Assembly (NCBI RefSeq): GCF_000210915.2
Contig: NC_016620.1
Coordinates: 3,348,001-3,412,000, forward strand
From: Halobacteriovorax marinus SJ
Lineage (GTDB): Bacteria > Bdellovibrionota > Bacteriovoracia > Bacteriovoracales > Bacteriovoracaceae
Length of the DNA stretch: 64,000 nt
Direction of reading: 5' to 3'
The notes beneath the pieces are model-generated. The model was not told where the DNA came from and did no database searches. It worked only from the letters and a program-made list of their open reading frames with translations. A program made the position numbers and the translations under genes. Below, one piece after another: positions 17,272-25,964 of the stretch. How positions within the stretch are numbered: position 1 is the stretch's first letter; the number at the start of each line of letters is the position of its first letter.

Positions 17272-17752
17272 CCTCTCTCTTCTTTTCTAAATAGGCAAAA
17301 TCAATAATCAACATCACAGCAGCAATACTTATAGCACTATCGGCTATATTAAAGGCCGCAAAGTGGCTTGTCCCAATATAGAAATCAAACATATCCACAA
17401 CATATTTTAAGCTATAGCGATCAATGAGATTTCCCACTGCTCCTGCAAAGATTAAGCTATAAGTTGTGCAAAGCCATGCGCTAGTATGTCTCGTCTTCCA
17501 AATTAGCCAGAGTAACCAAAAGCAAGCAATAGTTGGGAGGATTAAAAAGAAGAGGATTCTTACAAAGTCTCCTGAGCCTGCTCCCATTCCAAATGCTGCC
17601 CCAGAGTTTTGAACATAAACTAAATTAAAAAAACCAGGTATCACCGCTAAGGACTCACCTAGTTTAAAGTTTTGCTGAATTGCACCTTTAGTAAATTGAT
17701 CTAAGAGAATCACTCCTACAATAAGGAGTGACATTTTCCAAATTCTATCCAT
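17255..17752 (-). CDS. lspA: Lipoprotein signal peptidase (signal peptidase II)
   Basis: 165 residues with four membrane helices. This inner-membrane aspartyl protease removes the signal peptide from lipid-modified prolipoproteins. Conserved features are DQFTK (18-22), FNLVYVQNSGAAFG (42-55), and the two catalytic aspartates, D111 in GNLIDR and D138 in NIADS. It is the last gene of a minus-strand run behind a CHASE2 kinase and a sigma-54 regulator, with an 11-base gap, an unusual partner for lspA (more often next to ileS). Several predicted lipoproteins in this window would be its substrates. Confidence 0.95.
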   Translation of the reverse strand: MDRIWKMSLLIVGVILLDQFTKGAIQQNFKLGESLAVIPGFFNLVYVQNSGAAFGMGAGSGDFVRILFFLILPTIACFWLLWLIWKTRHTSAWLCTTYSLIFAGAVGNLIDRYSLKYVVDMFDFYIGTSHFAAFNIADSAISIAAVMLIIDFAYLEKKREEKAAS

Positions 17753-17763
17753 TTCTTTAATTC

Positions 17764-19263
17764 CTAATAATATGACTTTGGATTAATCTCATACTTCTCA
17801 ATTTTTCTAAGCAATGTCTTCTTTGGAATATTTGCTTTTAAAGCCGTTTGATTAATCTTACCTTTATTCATCTTCAAAGCATGGATGATAAATTCTTTTT
17901 CAAATAAGTCTTTTGCAACTTGAAAGTCTAATTTTATTTCATTGTCCTCTGTCACTGTCGCAAAAGTAAATTGATACTTGCTCACTTCAGAGTCTTCTAC
18001 AATATTATCTACTACAGAGTCCTGAATTCCTTTAAAGTCAATTTGTACATTCGACTCGTCAGCATTGTCTTCTGGACCATCTTCAATATTTGCACTCTTC
18101 TTAACAGTCTCAGGAAGTGAAGAGATATGTATTTGCTCTGAAGATTCTATAATGAATGCGTGTTCAATTACATTTCTTAACTCTCTAATATTTCCTGGCC
18201 AAGAGTAGTTTTTAAGAACTTCTTGCGCCTCAGGTACACACCCCTTCATTTCAAGGTGGTGGATTCCATTAAAGTATTTAACATAGTAGTCAATTAAGAA
18301 TGGAATATCTGATTTTCTCTCTCTAAGAGGTGGTAGATAAACCGGAAGGACATTTAATCTATAAAATAAATCTTCTCTAAATGTTCCCTCTTTAATCATC
18401 TCTTCAAATGGCTTGTGTGAAGCCGCAATAACTCTAACATCACACTTAATATCTCTGTTTGAGCCAACAGGAGTAAAAGACTTTTCTTGTAGGACACGTA
18501 AAAGCTTTACTTGCATCGTAGATGAAATGTCTCCGATCTCATCTAAGAATATTGTTCCACCATCTGCATATTGAAACTTACCTATTTTTCTTTCACTCGC
18601 ACCAGTAAAAGCACCTTTCTCATGTCCAAATAACTCCGACTCAATAAGGTTGTCAGGAATAGCGGCGAGGTTAATCGTAACAAATCTCTCATCCTTTAGC
18701 GGCCCATTGTAGTGAATTGCTTTAGCAACGAGTTCCTTACCTGTACCTGATTCACCTCTAATTAGTACTGGCGTATTCACCTGCGCAAGCTTTGAGATAA
18801 CACCAAAAACTTTTTGCATAACATCTGATTCACCAACAAACTTATCATCTCCTGTTCCAAGAGATAGTGAAGGAGCAGAAAAGATCGATGTCTCAACTAA
18901 GCTTCTCGCCTTTAAGGCACGCTTGATAAGAGCGACTAAATTTTCAGATGAAATTGGTTTTTCAAGATAATTATAAGCGCCTTCTTTAACGGCCTTAACC
19001 GCATCTCCAACATTGGAATAAGCAGTAAGTATTAAAACAATTATAGAAGGATCGTATTTCTTTATTTCCGTTAATGCTTCAATACCACTCATCTCTGGCA
19101 TATTCACATCCATAACCACTAGGTCATACTTTTCTTTATAAACGCAACTTAAAGCTTCCTTTCCATTGTCAGCAGTATCAACTTTAAAGTGGTGAAACTC
19201 TAAAGCTTGTTTGACTGAGTCCTGTAAAACTTTGTCATCATCTACAACAAGTACCTTGTGCAT
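17764..19263 (-). CDS. Sigma-54-dependent response regulator, NtrC family
   Basis: 499 residues. The receiver domain spans 1-120 with phospho-acceptor D52 (VVMDVNMPEMSG), T80 and K102. The AAA+ domain (about 142-370) has Walker A GESGTGKE (170-177) and the sigma-54-contact loop GAFTGA (217-222). A roughly 60-residue acidic linker follows, then a Fis-type DNA-binding helix-turn-helix at the end (INQTALKANIPKKTLLRKIEKYEI). It follows the CHASE2 histidine kinase by 15 bases, so they are a cognate pair. A consensus sigma-54 promoter at 34666-34682 in the same window is a candidate target, but other activators may exist. Confidence 0.93.
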   Translation of the reverse strand: MHKVLVVDDDKVLQDSVKQALEFHHFKVDTADNGKEALSCVYKEKYDLVVMDVNMPEMSGIEALTEIKKYDPSIIVLILTAYSNVGDAVKAVKEGAYNYLEKPISSENLVALIKRALKARSLVETSIFSAPSLSLGTGDDKFVGESDVMQKVFGVISKLAQVNTPVLIRGESGTGKELVAKAIHYNGPLKDERFVTINLAAIPDNLIESELFGHEKGAFTGASERKIGKFQYADGGTIFLDEIGDISSTMQVKLLRVLQEKSFTPVGSNRDIKCDVRVIAASHKPFEEMIKEGTFREDLFYRLNVLPVYLPPLRERKSDIPFLIDYYVKYFNGIHHLEMKGCVPEAQEVLKNYSWPGNIRELRNVIEHAFIIESSEQIHISSLPETVKKSANIEDGPEDNADESNVQIDFKGIQDSVVDNIVEDSEVSKYQFTFATVTEDNEIKLDFQVAKDLFEKEFIIHALKMNKGKINQTALKANIPKKTLLRKIEKYEINPKSYY

Positions 19264-19278
19264 TTTATTTCCTTTTGT

Positions 19279-21171
19279 TTATTGATTCTTTAATTTTATT
19301 TTAAAAGTAGTTCCCTGGCCGACTTCTGAAAATGCTTCAATTGTCCCACCATGTAGCTCTACAAAGTATTTTACCAGATATAGGCCAAGTCCGGTTCCTT
19401 TAATTGAGTGACTTGCATCATTTTTAACCCGATAAAACTTCTCAAATACATATTCTAAATCTTCGGGCGGAATCCCTACACCATTATCGCTTATGGTGAT
19501 ATAGACCCATTGCTCATCGTCCCATGTTTTAACATTAACCTCAGAGCCCTCTCCAGAGTATTTTATTGCATTCTCCACCAAGTTAGCAAAAACTCTTTTC
19601 ATTAGTGTTACATCAAATTCAATTGGATATAAAGGGGCTAAGTCTTGGACAACGGTTACATTTTTAGTGTTCGCTTCATAGCGAAGTCCTTCCACAGTAT
19701 TCTCAACAATTGAGTTAATATCTTTTGACTGCATATTCAGTGAAACATTTCTAGACTCTACTTTTGTAAGATCTAAGATGGAAGAGATAAACTTATTCAA
19801 TTCCTTTGTTGAATCGATAATAGATTGCAGACCAGAGGTTAGTTCCATATTTCCCGCATTCTTATGCTTCATTACATCGGCCATACCTGCAATTTTTGCG
19901 ACCGGAGTTTTTAAATCGTGACTCATTAAAGAGATGAAGTTTTGCTTTAAATTCTCAACTTTCTTTAGAAGCTTTGTCTCTTCTTGAATTGCGTATCTTC
20001 TCTGATATTCACCAATGGCCCTAAAAGGAACCCAGATATAATAAACCACAAATACCGTCAGAATAATGTGAGTCACATAGAGCCAAAGTCCCAACATTGA
20101 GAAGAGCAAGTATGCCAAAAGATTTACTCCAAACATCAGAGCAAGAGTCATTGCAAGTCCAGTGGTCGGTCTCATTCTTGAGATTATCACCGAAAGAAAT
20201 AAAGCGATGAGAATTGCGAGAACGTTTGAGACATCTCTTGGAATTTGAAGAATTGTTTTATTTTGAAGAAAGGACTGAATGATCTCTGCGTGTACCGCCA
20301 ATTTTGAAGAAATATAATCTTCCCTATTAAAAGGAGTTAATACAGTGTCATTGGTATTTGAAATATAACTAGGTCCAACTAGAACAATTTTATTTTCAAA
20401 AAAACCTTTTGGAAAATTACCAACCAATACTCTGTGGAAAGGAATTTTCTTTATACGACCTTTTTTAGAGATTGGGTTTGTATAATATCTAAAGAGAGTA
20501 AAGGTCGCATCTGCTTCTTGAAGATAATATGAACCTTGAATGGCCGGAGCATCAAGCTTCTCTAGCCCGCTCTTAGCTCTATTGGCATTAGCCATCCATA
20601 AATGAAAGGACTCCTCACCAGAAATATTAATAAGTGCGCGTCTTGAGATATCATCTTTTGAAAACGTTGAATTATCTTTGTTAAGAAGTGCTAGTGAGTA
20701 ACCTAAGCTTCGCAAATCCATTGGAGGTAAATGCTCATCCCAGTTGTCCATATTTGTACCGAAGCGAAAAATACCTCCACTTCTTATATAGTCTTGAGTG
20801 AGTTCTTTAAAGTGACTAAGGGCCTCTCGTTCTCTTTGAGAATCTGGCTCTAGAAGGCCTACTAAGTAACCAACAGATGAGGGTCTATCTTGCATTAATC
20901 TTTCAATTAAAACTTCATGGGAAGCATAAGTATATGGAAAGCTCTCCCCGAGGAATTGATCACTTTCTTCATCCATGGTGACGAGAACAATTTCATCCTT
21001 AAAAGAAATTCCCCAATCATATTTAATTCGTAAATCATAAAAGACAGCTTCTAGTGAAGCAAAAGAGTATTGAAAGAGTACAACTATAAATATAATTGTA
21101 AAAACTAATGGGTACAGTCTTGAGGTATCAAGCTTCCTTAAATATTCAATGGCAATTTTTAAATAGTTCAA
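19279..21171 (-). CDS. CHASE2-domain sensor histidine kinase
   Basis: 630 residues. An N-terminal membrane helix (about 20-38) is followed by a periplasmic CHASE2 sensor region (about 45-300, including FYDLRIKYDW and KIVLVGPSYISNTNDTV). A cluster of three helices (about 315-382), a HisKA domain with phospho-histidine H418 (SLMSHDLKTP) and a HATPase_c domain (about 520-630, VENAIKYS and GTGLGLYLVK) complete it. CHASE2 ligands are mostly unknown. It lies directly upstream of the NtrC-type regulator and 25 bases after the degenerate M48-like membrane protein, giving a membrane-protein / kinase / regulator / lspA unit that suggests envelope sensing. Confidence 0.93.
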   Translation of the reverse strand: MNYLKIAIEYLRKLDTSRLYPLVFTIIFIVVLFQYSFASLEAVFYDLRIKYDWGISFKDEIVLVTMDEESDQFLGESFPYTYASHEVLIERLMQDRPSSVGYLVGLLEPDSQREREALSHFKELTQDYIRSGGIFRFGTNMDNWDEHLPPMDLRSLGYSLALLNKDNSTFSKDDISRRALINISGEESFHLWMANANRAKSGLEKLDAPAIQGSYYLQEADATFTLFRYYTNPISKKGRIKKIPFHRVLVGNFPKGFFENKIVLVGPSYISNTNDTVLTPFNREDYISSKLAVHAEIIQSFLQNKTILQIPRDVSNVLAILIALFLSVIISRMRPTTGLAMTLALMFGVNLLAYLLFSMLGLWLYVTHIILTVFVVYYIWVPFRAIGEYQRRYAIQEETKLLKKVENLKQNFISLMSHDLKTPVAKIAGMADVMKHKNAGNMELTSGLQSIIDSTKELNKFISSILDLTKVESRNVSLNMQSKDINSIVENTVEGLRYEANTKNVTVVQDLAPLYPIEFDVTLMKRVFANLVENAIKYSGEGSEVNVKTWDDEQWVYITISDNGVGIPPEDLEYVFEKFYRVKNDASHSIKGTGLGLYLVKYFVELHGGTIEAFSEVGQGTTFKIKLKNQ

Positions 21172-21196
21172 TTACTACCCAAAGTTATCAATATTA

Positions 21197-22030
21197 TTAA
21201 AGTGTTTGTTTCAACTTTAAGTAATATGATAGCTTTTCTTTGCCTTCTTTGTGAGTGAGGGAAATTGTTTCAGTGCAAATTTCAAAGAGATAAGAGCGTT
21301 TTTCTACAGTATTAATATTTACCTTATAGAGACCACCTTCTAACTCGTGGGCCAAATCAAAAGACTCTAGAAAATCCTTCACCAGATCATCCTGAATTTG
21401 CTTTGTATTGAGGACGTAACCTTTTAGTAGAATAAAAGGCATTAGAAGAAATTTAATTAGTGATGAAATTGCATCCAGTCTATATTTCTCAAGTATATTA
21501 CACAGAATAACTGGGCTTAATATAATACTAAAGAGCACGAGGTATATTGAGTCCTTTCTAGCTATCCCTCTGCTGATCTTGAAGCAGGCCAAGCTGAGCA
21601 TGGCCTCTAATTCTCTGTCACTTAGTCTTTTTAGTGTTTCAGGATTTACAACAATAACGGGACTTGAGAATGCGTTATCTATAATATGCCACCCTCTCAC
21701 TCTTCTCGACGTATATAGATTTACGCGAGATAGAGAAAATTTAAGCCTGATATTTGAGAGCATATATGAAATTCTATTTTGATCTACTACTAGCTTGGCC
21801 CTCATGAAACCGAGAAGAATTCTGTCTCCAAAGAGAAATTCTATGAGAATGAGAATGCTCAAGAGTCCTGAGGCGTAGATCTCACCAAAACTTGGAAGAA
21901 GGATGAATCCTATGGCGCTTGTCAGGGCGTAGAAGAATAATAAAAAACCAAATAAAAACAACATATTACATATCAAACAAAGAAGGTTGATCCTTACTTT
22001 ATTACACCTTTTACATGAAATTATAGACAA
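21197..22030 (-). CDS. Membrane protein resembling an M48 peptidase with a lost zinc motif
   Basis: 277 residues. Two CxxC pairs (C6/C9, C18/C21) at the start suggest a zinc ribbon. Two or more membrane segments follow (about 24-48, 52-68). Residues 119-155 match the M48 (HtpX/Ste24) core: NAFSSPVIVVNP, then LSDRELEAML, then the place where HExxH should be, which reads LACFK. Both histidines and the glutamate are replaced (L147, A148, K151). A second membrane pair follows (about 160-205). It heads the kinase/regulator/lspA unit and may bind unfolded membrane proteins or act as a sensor partner. The only start keeping the CxxC pairs is a TTG at 22030, without a clear ribosome-binding site. Confidence 0.6.
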   Translation of the reverse strand: MSIISCKRCNKVRINLLCLICNMLFLFGFLLFFYALTSAIGFILLPSFGEIYASGLLSILILIEFLFGDRILLGFMRAKLVVDQNRISYMLSNIRLKFSLSRVNLYTSRRVRGWHIIDNAFSSPVIVVNPETLKRLSDRELEAMLSLACFKISRGIARKDSIYLVLFSIILSPVILCNILEKYRLDAISSLIKFLLMPFILLKGYVLNTKQIQDDLVKDFLESFDLAHELEGGLYKVNINTVEKRSYLFEICTETISLTHKEGKEKLSYYLKLKQTL

Positions 22031-22151
22031 GAATTCACATTAGGGATATAACTCAACTCGTCATAACAATAGAAAACCCAAGAGCGTACTTAAGTGTCCG
22101 TTTTTAAAGATGTTTTCTCGGCGCGTCTACTACCCGGCGCAATAATGTGAT

Positions 22152-22180
22152 ATGACACTTTTTGCAAAACTGATTATTAA
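22152..22180 (+). promoter_or_regulatory. Candidate promoter of the AP-endonuclease-like gene
   Basis: ATGACA (22152-22157) and TATTAA (22175-22180) are 17 bases apart. A GGGAG ribosome-binding site precedes the ATG at 22198. Two CGGCGC copies lie just upstream (about 22119-22140). No other feature is seen in 22031-22151. Confidence 0.45.
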
Positions 22181-22197
22181 ACGTACACGGGAGATAT

Positions 22198-23034
22198 ATG
22201 CAAGCAAATAAGCTATTGTTCGGTACTGCTGGTGTTCCAAATAGTACACAGAAGAAAAACAATCCTATTGAAGGTGTGAAGCAAATTCACTCTCTAGGGT
22301 TAGATTGTATGCAACTTGAGTTTGCTCACGGTGTGAGAATGAAAGAAGAGGTTTCTTCGGCCCTAAGAAAAGTGTCTTATGAGCTAGGTATTCCTTTAAC
22401 TTCTCACGGTCCTTACTACATTAATCTTAATGCAAGAGAGCAAGATAAAATTGACTCTTCAGTAGAAAGAATTATTCAAACTGCAAAGATCTCTGATTTA
22501 TGTGGTGCTGAATCTATGACTTTCCACGCTGCATTTTACATGAAAGATTCTCCTTTTGATGTTTTTGACCTTGTTGAAAAGAGTATGAACGTTATTGAAG
22601 AGAGACTAAGTCGTTTAGATATTGAAATTGAACTTCGTCCAGAACTAACTGGTAAGACAAGTCAGTTTGGATCTCTTGATGAACTAATCTCTTTAACAAA
22701 GAACGTTTCTTCATGTGCTCCTTGTATGGACTTCTCTCACCTTTATGCGAGAACTGGTCAATACAATACTGAAGAAGAGTTCAAAGAAGTACTAACTAGA
22801 ATTAAAGAAGAGATTGGTGCTGATTCACTAGCAAATATGCACATTCATATTTCAGGTATTAGCTCTAACTCTAAAGGTGATTTGAAGCATTTAAATTTAG
22901 AGAAATCTAAGTTTAACTGGAAAGATCTTCTTAAAAGTCTAAAAGACTTTAACTGTGGTGGATATGTTATTTGTAACAGTCCTAACCTTGAAGAAGATGC
23001 AATGATGATGAAAGAATTTTACAATTCACTATAA
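22198..23034 (+). CDS. AP endonuclease family 2 / endonuclease IV-like TIM-barrel protein
   Basis: 278 residues. The metal-ligand pattern of endonuclease IV can be followed in order: SHGPYYINL (H69), MTFHAAFY (H109), IELRPELTGK (glutamate about 146), MDFSHLYAR (D and H near 178-181) and NMHIHISG (about 218-223). Archaeal and deltaproteobacterial members of this length act on abasic sites in DNA; related xylose-isomerase-like barrels have other substrates. It is probably a single-gene unit with its own promoter and a strong terminator. Confidence 0.8.
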   Translation: MQANKLLFGTAGVPNSTQKKNNPIEGVKQIHSLGLDCMQLEFAHGVRMKEEVSSALRKVSYELGIPLTSHGPYYINLNAREQDKIDSSVERIIQTAKISDLCGAESMTFHAAFYMKDSPFDVFDLVEKSMNVIEERLSRLDIEIELRPELTGKTSQFGSLDELISLTKNVSSCAPCMDFSHLYARTGQYNTEEEFKEVLTRIKEEIGADSLANMHIHISGISSNSKGDLKHLNLEKSKFNWKDLLKSLKDFNCGGYVICNSPNLEEDAMMMKEFYNSL

Positions 23035-23035
23035 T

Positions 23036-23065
23036 AAAAAAGCCCTCGTAAGAGGGCTTTTTTTT
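23036..23065. terminator. Bidirectional rho-independent terminator
   Basis: AGCCCTC (23041-23047) pairs with GAGGGCT (23052-23058), loop GTAA, flanked by an A-run and an eight-base T-run. It serves the endonuclease gene and the converging gene that stops at 23064. Confidence 0.92.
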
Positions 23066-23570
23066 AAGCGGCTTTTTCACTAGATTCACAATATTTTTTC
23101 AACCAATTAAGAATTTCAACATTCTCTTTCGGCATAAAAATTATATAACTCTCTCCATTTCTACAAAACGCAATCGTTTCATACTCATAATCAATTGAAG
23201 ATTTAAAGATTTCATTTAGAAGATAGTCTTCGTTAAAGTATTCAAAGATTTTATATTCTGTATCATTCATCTCACTAAACACTCTCTCAAACTCACCCCA
23301 ATTTCTTGGGCACGTATAACTCTCACCTTTTAAATCAAAGTGAAATGAAGAAGTTTCAAGGAAGTAGCTCATACAGCTAAACGATACATTAGAACGTAGA
23401 AGTTTATCTTCTAAGAAGTGGTCACTATTGCTCCCCTCTACTTCAGAGCTCATTCTCGACTCAAAATAGGCCGAAAGATTTGAGCTATTTTCCTCTTTCT
23501 CATCAACACATTGATAAGTTTCAGATACGAGGGTTGCCAACAAAGATTCATCATTTATCTTTAAATTCAT
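23064..23570 (-). CDS. Protein of unknown function, cytoplasmic
   Basis: 168 residues, acidic and serine-rich, no signal peptide or membrane segment. Four cysteines are scattered (YQCVDE, FSCMSYF, YTCPRNW, AFCRNGE). No family is recognised. A TATAAT box on the minus strand (23587-23592) lies 16 bases before the start codon, implying a very short leader without a ribosome-binding site. The gene has its own terminator and appears to stand alone. Codon use matches the neighbours, so it is probably a real resident gene. Confidence 0.5.
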   Translation of the reverse strand: MNLKINDESLLATLVSETYQCVDEKEENSSNLSAYFESRMSSEVEGSNSDHFLEDKLLRSNVSFSCMSYFLETSSFHFDLKGESYTCPRNWGEFERVFSEMNDTEYKIFEYFNEDYLLNEIFKSSIDYEYETIAFCRNGESYIIFMPKENVEILNWLKKYCESSEKAA

Positions 23571-23630
23571 AGTGAACTTGTCGGCTATTATATGGGAATA
23601 CTTTAGGAATTTAGTCGGTCAGTTATGATT

Positions 23631-23651
23631 CCGAGTAGTTAGACTACTCGG
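23631..23651. terminator. Hairpin at the end of the lipoprotein gene
   Basis: CCGAGTAGT (23631-23639) pairs perfectly with ACTACTCGG (23643-23651) through a three-base loop. It includes the TAG stop of the minus-strand lipoprotein gene. No T-run follows, so it may be a transcript-end or stability element rather than a classical terminator. Confidence 0.45.
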
Positions 23652-24087
23652 CTTCTATTTCTAGGGTTTTATCTGCGTCGATATAGGTTTTTACATTCGT
23701 TACATTTTCGATTTTCCACTCTTTTTCAAGCTTAACCATCTCAGCAATTTTCTTATTATCTACTCTGTAGTCCTTAGTGGATTCGCCAAATTGATCATAG
23801 CTAATGATATAAGTGAGGAAGCATTTAGCCTCAGAACAATTTGAGTGAGTGATCTTAAAAGTCTTCTTCTTGTATTTAGACATATCAGAGAACTTATCAA
23901 ACTCCTCTTCTTCCATTGCCAGTACAGAGTCCTTCATCTGACCACTGAGATAATCGGCCATCTCTGTTCTATCCAAGCTTCCGTTGAATCTCTTTTGAAT
24001 GAATGTGCTTAAAGTTTCCTGAGCACCTTTTTCTTTAAAACAACTGGTAACAGAAAGGGCAACTAGGATGATTAATAACTTATGCAT
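23644..24087 (-). CDS. Small lipoprotein of unknown function
   Basis: 147 residues. The signal peptide ends in the lipobox VTSC (cysteine 16), so it is a predicted substrate of signal peptidase II. The mature part starts FKEKGAQETLSTFIQKRFNG and contains a two-cysteine segment SNCSEAKCFL that could form a disulfide. The mixed helix-then-sheet pattern (YRVDNKKIAEMVKLEKEWKI) is like NTF2/DUF4878-type lipoproteins, but this is a weak resemblance. It is 13 bases downstream of the PilZ-like membrane protein and probably co-transcribed with it. Confidence 0.62.
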   Translation of the reverse strand: MHKLLIILVALSVTSCFKEKGAQETLSTFIQKRFNGSLDRTEMADYLSGQMKDSVLAMEEEEFDKFSDMSKYKKKTFKITHSNCSEAKCFLTYIISYDQFGESTKDYRVDNKKIAEMVKLEKEWKIENVTNVKTYIDADKTLEIEAE

Positions 24088-24100
24088 TATCTATAACCTC

Positions 24101-24814
24101 TTAAACATTAATTGGATGAATTCCTCTGTCTGTGATTATATCATAGAAATCAAGCCAGTTAAGAGTGGACTTATTTTTCTCTTTCATTATGTATAGTCCA
24201 AAGCCGTCTGCCGACTGGGTTGCAATCTTCGCCTCAAACTTGAAGTCTATCCCCTGGTACTTCATTTCAACATCAATTACATCATTAATATTTAATGTGA
24301 GATCACTACATGCAATAAAGAAACTATTCTTTGACCAGTTCTGAATAACTCCATCAACAGAGTTAGATGACTTATCCATGAGCCTGACATTAACTTTTCT
24401 AAGTCCAGAGCTACGTAAATTTCTATTATCAAAATTCGGATTATATACAGACTCTTCTAACTCTAATTTCCAAATCATCGTAAAGAAGAATGAAATAAAG
24501 ATATAGAATAGGTTGTAAAAGAGAATTGATTTATCGAAGGTCGCCAAAAATTGGAAAAAGCAAATCACACTAATAATCATTGAAGTTAAAATTATCTGAT
24601 AATAAGACAACTTCTTAATAAAGAAGATTGAAACAATATTAACCAACAAGAGTGCTGCTATTAAGAAATAGTCAGAAAGTAGGGCATAAAGTCTATCTAC
24701 ATTTAGAGCTGAATATCCCGTTTTCAAAGAAAATATAACGTGTAGAAATACGAAAGAAAATATTTGAAATAGAATCAAATTGAATACATTAGAACTTCTT
24801 TTTAATATTTTCAT
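24101..24814 (-). CDS. Four-helix membrane protein with a PilZ-like C-terminal domain
   Basis: 237 residues. Four hydrophobic helices cover about residues 10-120. The C-terminal 100 residues have the PilZ-like beta-barrel pattern: RSSGLRKVNVRL, then VDGVIQNWSKNSFFIACSD, then GIDFKFEAKIATQSADGFGLYI. The RxxxR and D/NxSxxG c-di-GMP-binding signatures are only partly present (NWSKNSFF instead of NxSxxG), so binding of c-di-GMP is uncertain. It precedes a small lipoprotein gene on the same strand. It would be an inner-membrane protein with a cytoplasmic regulatory domain. Confidence 0.55.
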   Translation of the reverse strand: MKILKRSSNVFNLILFQIFSFVFLHVIFSLKTGYSALNVDRLYALLSDYFLIAALLLVNIVSIFFIKKLSYYQIILTSMIISVICFFQFLATFDKSILFYNLFYIFISFFFTMIWKLELEESVYNPNFDNRNLRSSGLRKVNVRLMDKSSNSVDGVIQNWSKNSFFIACSDLTLNINDVIDVEMKYQGIDFKFEAKIATQSADGFGLYIMKEKNKSTLNWLDFYDIITDRGIHPINV

Positions 24815-24873
24815 TTAGTACCCGGTAATATTTGCTAATTATTTATTCATATTTCTGTAGGTATAATAGTCCT

Positions 24874-25065
24874 ATGAAACCTGAACTCGAAATAAATAAT
24901 CGGTGTAATTCCTGTGACAATTGTAGGCTAATATGTCCGGAAAAGGCCATTATAAAATTCAAAGACACTTATGCTATAGACACATGGTCATGTACTCTAT
25001 GTTCAATATGTATCGAGGTTTGTCCTGTAGACTGTATTAAATTAATTGAAAAGCCTAACGACTAA
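24874..25065 (+). CDS. Small 2[4Fe-4S] ferredoxin-like protein
   Basis: 63 residues with two cluster motifs: CNSCDNCRLICP near the N-terminus and CTLCSICIEVCP near the C-terminus, 24 residues apart, the arrangement of compact bacterial ferredoxins. The ATG at 24874 is preferred over an in-frame TTG at 24832 because it gives the usual ferredoxin length. TATAAT (24862-24867) ends 6 bases before it and no ribosome-binding site is present, so translation may be leaderless. The 3' end overlaps the converging MurU-like gene by four bases. Confidence 0.82.
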   Translation: MKPELEINNRCNSCDNCRLICPEKAIIKFKDTYAIDTWSCTLCSICIEVCPVDCIKLIEKPND

Positions 25066-25964
25066 ACTTTAGAAATACTCTCACCCATCACTACGACATT
25101 TTCTTTTTCAAATAAACTATCCTGACCATCAAAAACGATATTTCCAAATCCTGGCTGAGAAGGTGTATCAGTGAGGTTGATACTAAACTCTTCTCCCTTA
25201 GCATTATAGCAATTATTTGGAAGAAGTTTACTTTGATCAATGGCCTTTGAGTCTAGAAGAAATTTATAGAAACGACTCTCTTTTGAAAGCATTACCTCTC
25301 TCATAGAGTTTAAATATCTAGCTGTTGTGCCAAAGTCCCAGTACTCGTAGTCAGTAGGTCTATAAACATAGATCTCATCATTTTTAAAATTAGCGACAGA
25401 CTCAAAGAACTTTGTCTTACCTGCTACAGGTTTTAACAAGTCTAGATTAATAATGCTCACACCACTATAAGTATAATACTTTGAATTACTTTTTGAGCTT
25501 TCAATCCCTGCTAATAGATTATCGTTTAATACTAATTCATTATATTGATCGCTAACTTCTAAACCCATTAAAGTCGCAACATATTTTTGTGAGATATCCA
25601 CAAACTCTTTGAATTGCTTTTCAACGAACATAAGAAATTGATCACCATTTAGAATTAAGATCTTCCCACGATAGTTCAATTTATTCGCTAGATTATGAAC
25701 TGCTCCACCAATATCAAGCAATTCTTCCTCGTGAAGGATTTCTACATCAACATCATGCTTATGAACAAAGTCCTGTATAACTTGTGCTTGAAAATGAGTG
25801 TTGAGATAGACTTTCTTTATTCCCAGTTTGAGTGCATATGAGAGTTGTAACTCTAGTAATGATTTTTCGTACACCGGCCACAGCAACTTAGGTAACTTCT
25901 CACCGACAGGACCCATTCTTGTTCCAAGTCCAGCTCCCAAGATATAGGCAGTATCAAGACTCAT
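25062..25964 (-). CDS. Sugar-1-phosphate nucleotidyltransferase, MurU-like
   Basis: About 300 residues. The N-terminus is a nucleotidyltransferase core with LGAGLGTRMGP and KLPKLLWPV, then LILNGDQFL with the metal-binding aspartate. MurU attaches uridylyl to MurNAc-1-phosphate in the wall-recycling route that bypasses de novo synthesis. Here the assignment rests mainly on the gene just upstream, an AmgK-like sugar kinase it overlaps by 11 bases. The protein is about 80 residues longer than Pseudomonas MurU, with an extra C-terminal domain, so another sugar-nucleotide product is possible. The ATG at 25964 is preferred to an upstream in-frame TTG. Confidence 0.75.
   Translation of the reverse strand: MSLDTAYILGAGLGTRMGPVGEKLPKLLWPVYEKSLLELQLSYALKLGIKKVYLNTHFQAQVIQDFVHKHDVDVEILHEEELLDIGGAVHNLANKLNYRGKILILNGDQFLMFVEKQFKEFVDISQKYVATLMGLEVSDQYNELVLNDNLLAGIESSKSNSKYYTYSGVSIINLDLLKPVAGKTKFFESVANFKNDEIYVYRPTDYEYWDFGTTARYLNSMREVMLSKESRFYKFLLDSKAIDQSKLLPNNCYNAKGEEFSINLTDTPSQPGFGNIVFDGQDSLFEKENVVVMGESISKV

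Noticed and set aside
24832-24873. Upstream TTG start for the small ferredoxin
   Set aside because: It would add 14 residues unlike any ferredoxin and would place the TATAAT box inside the coding region.
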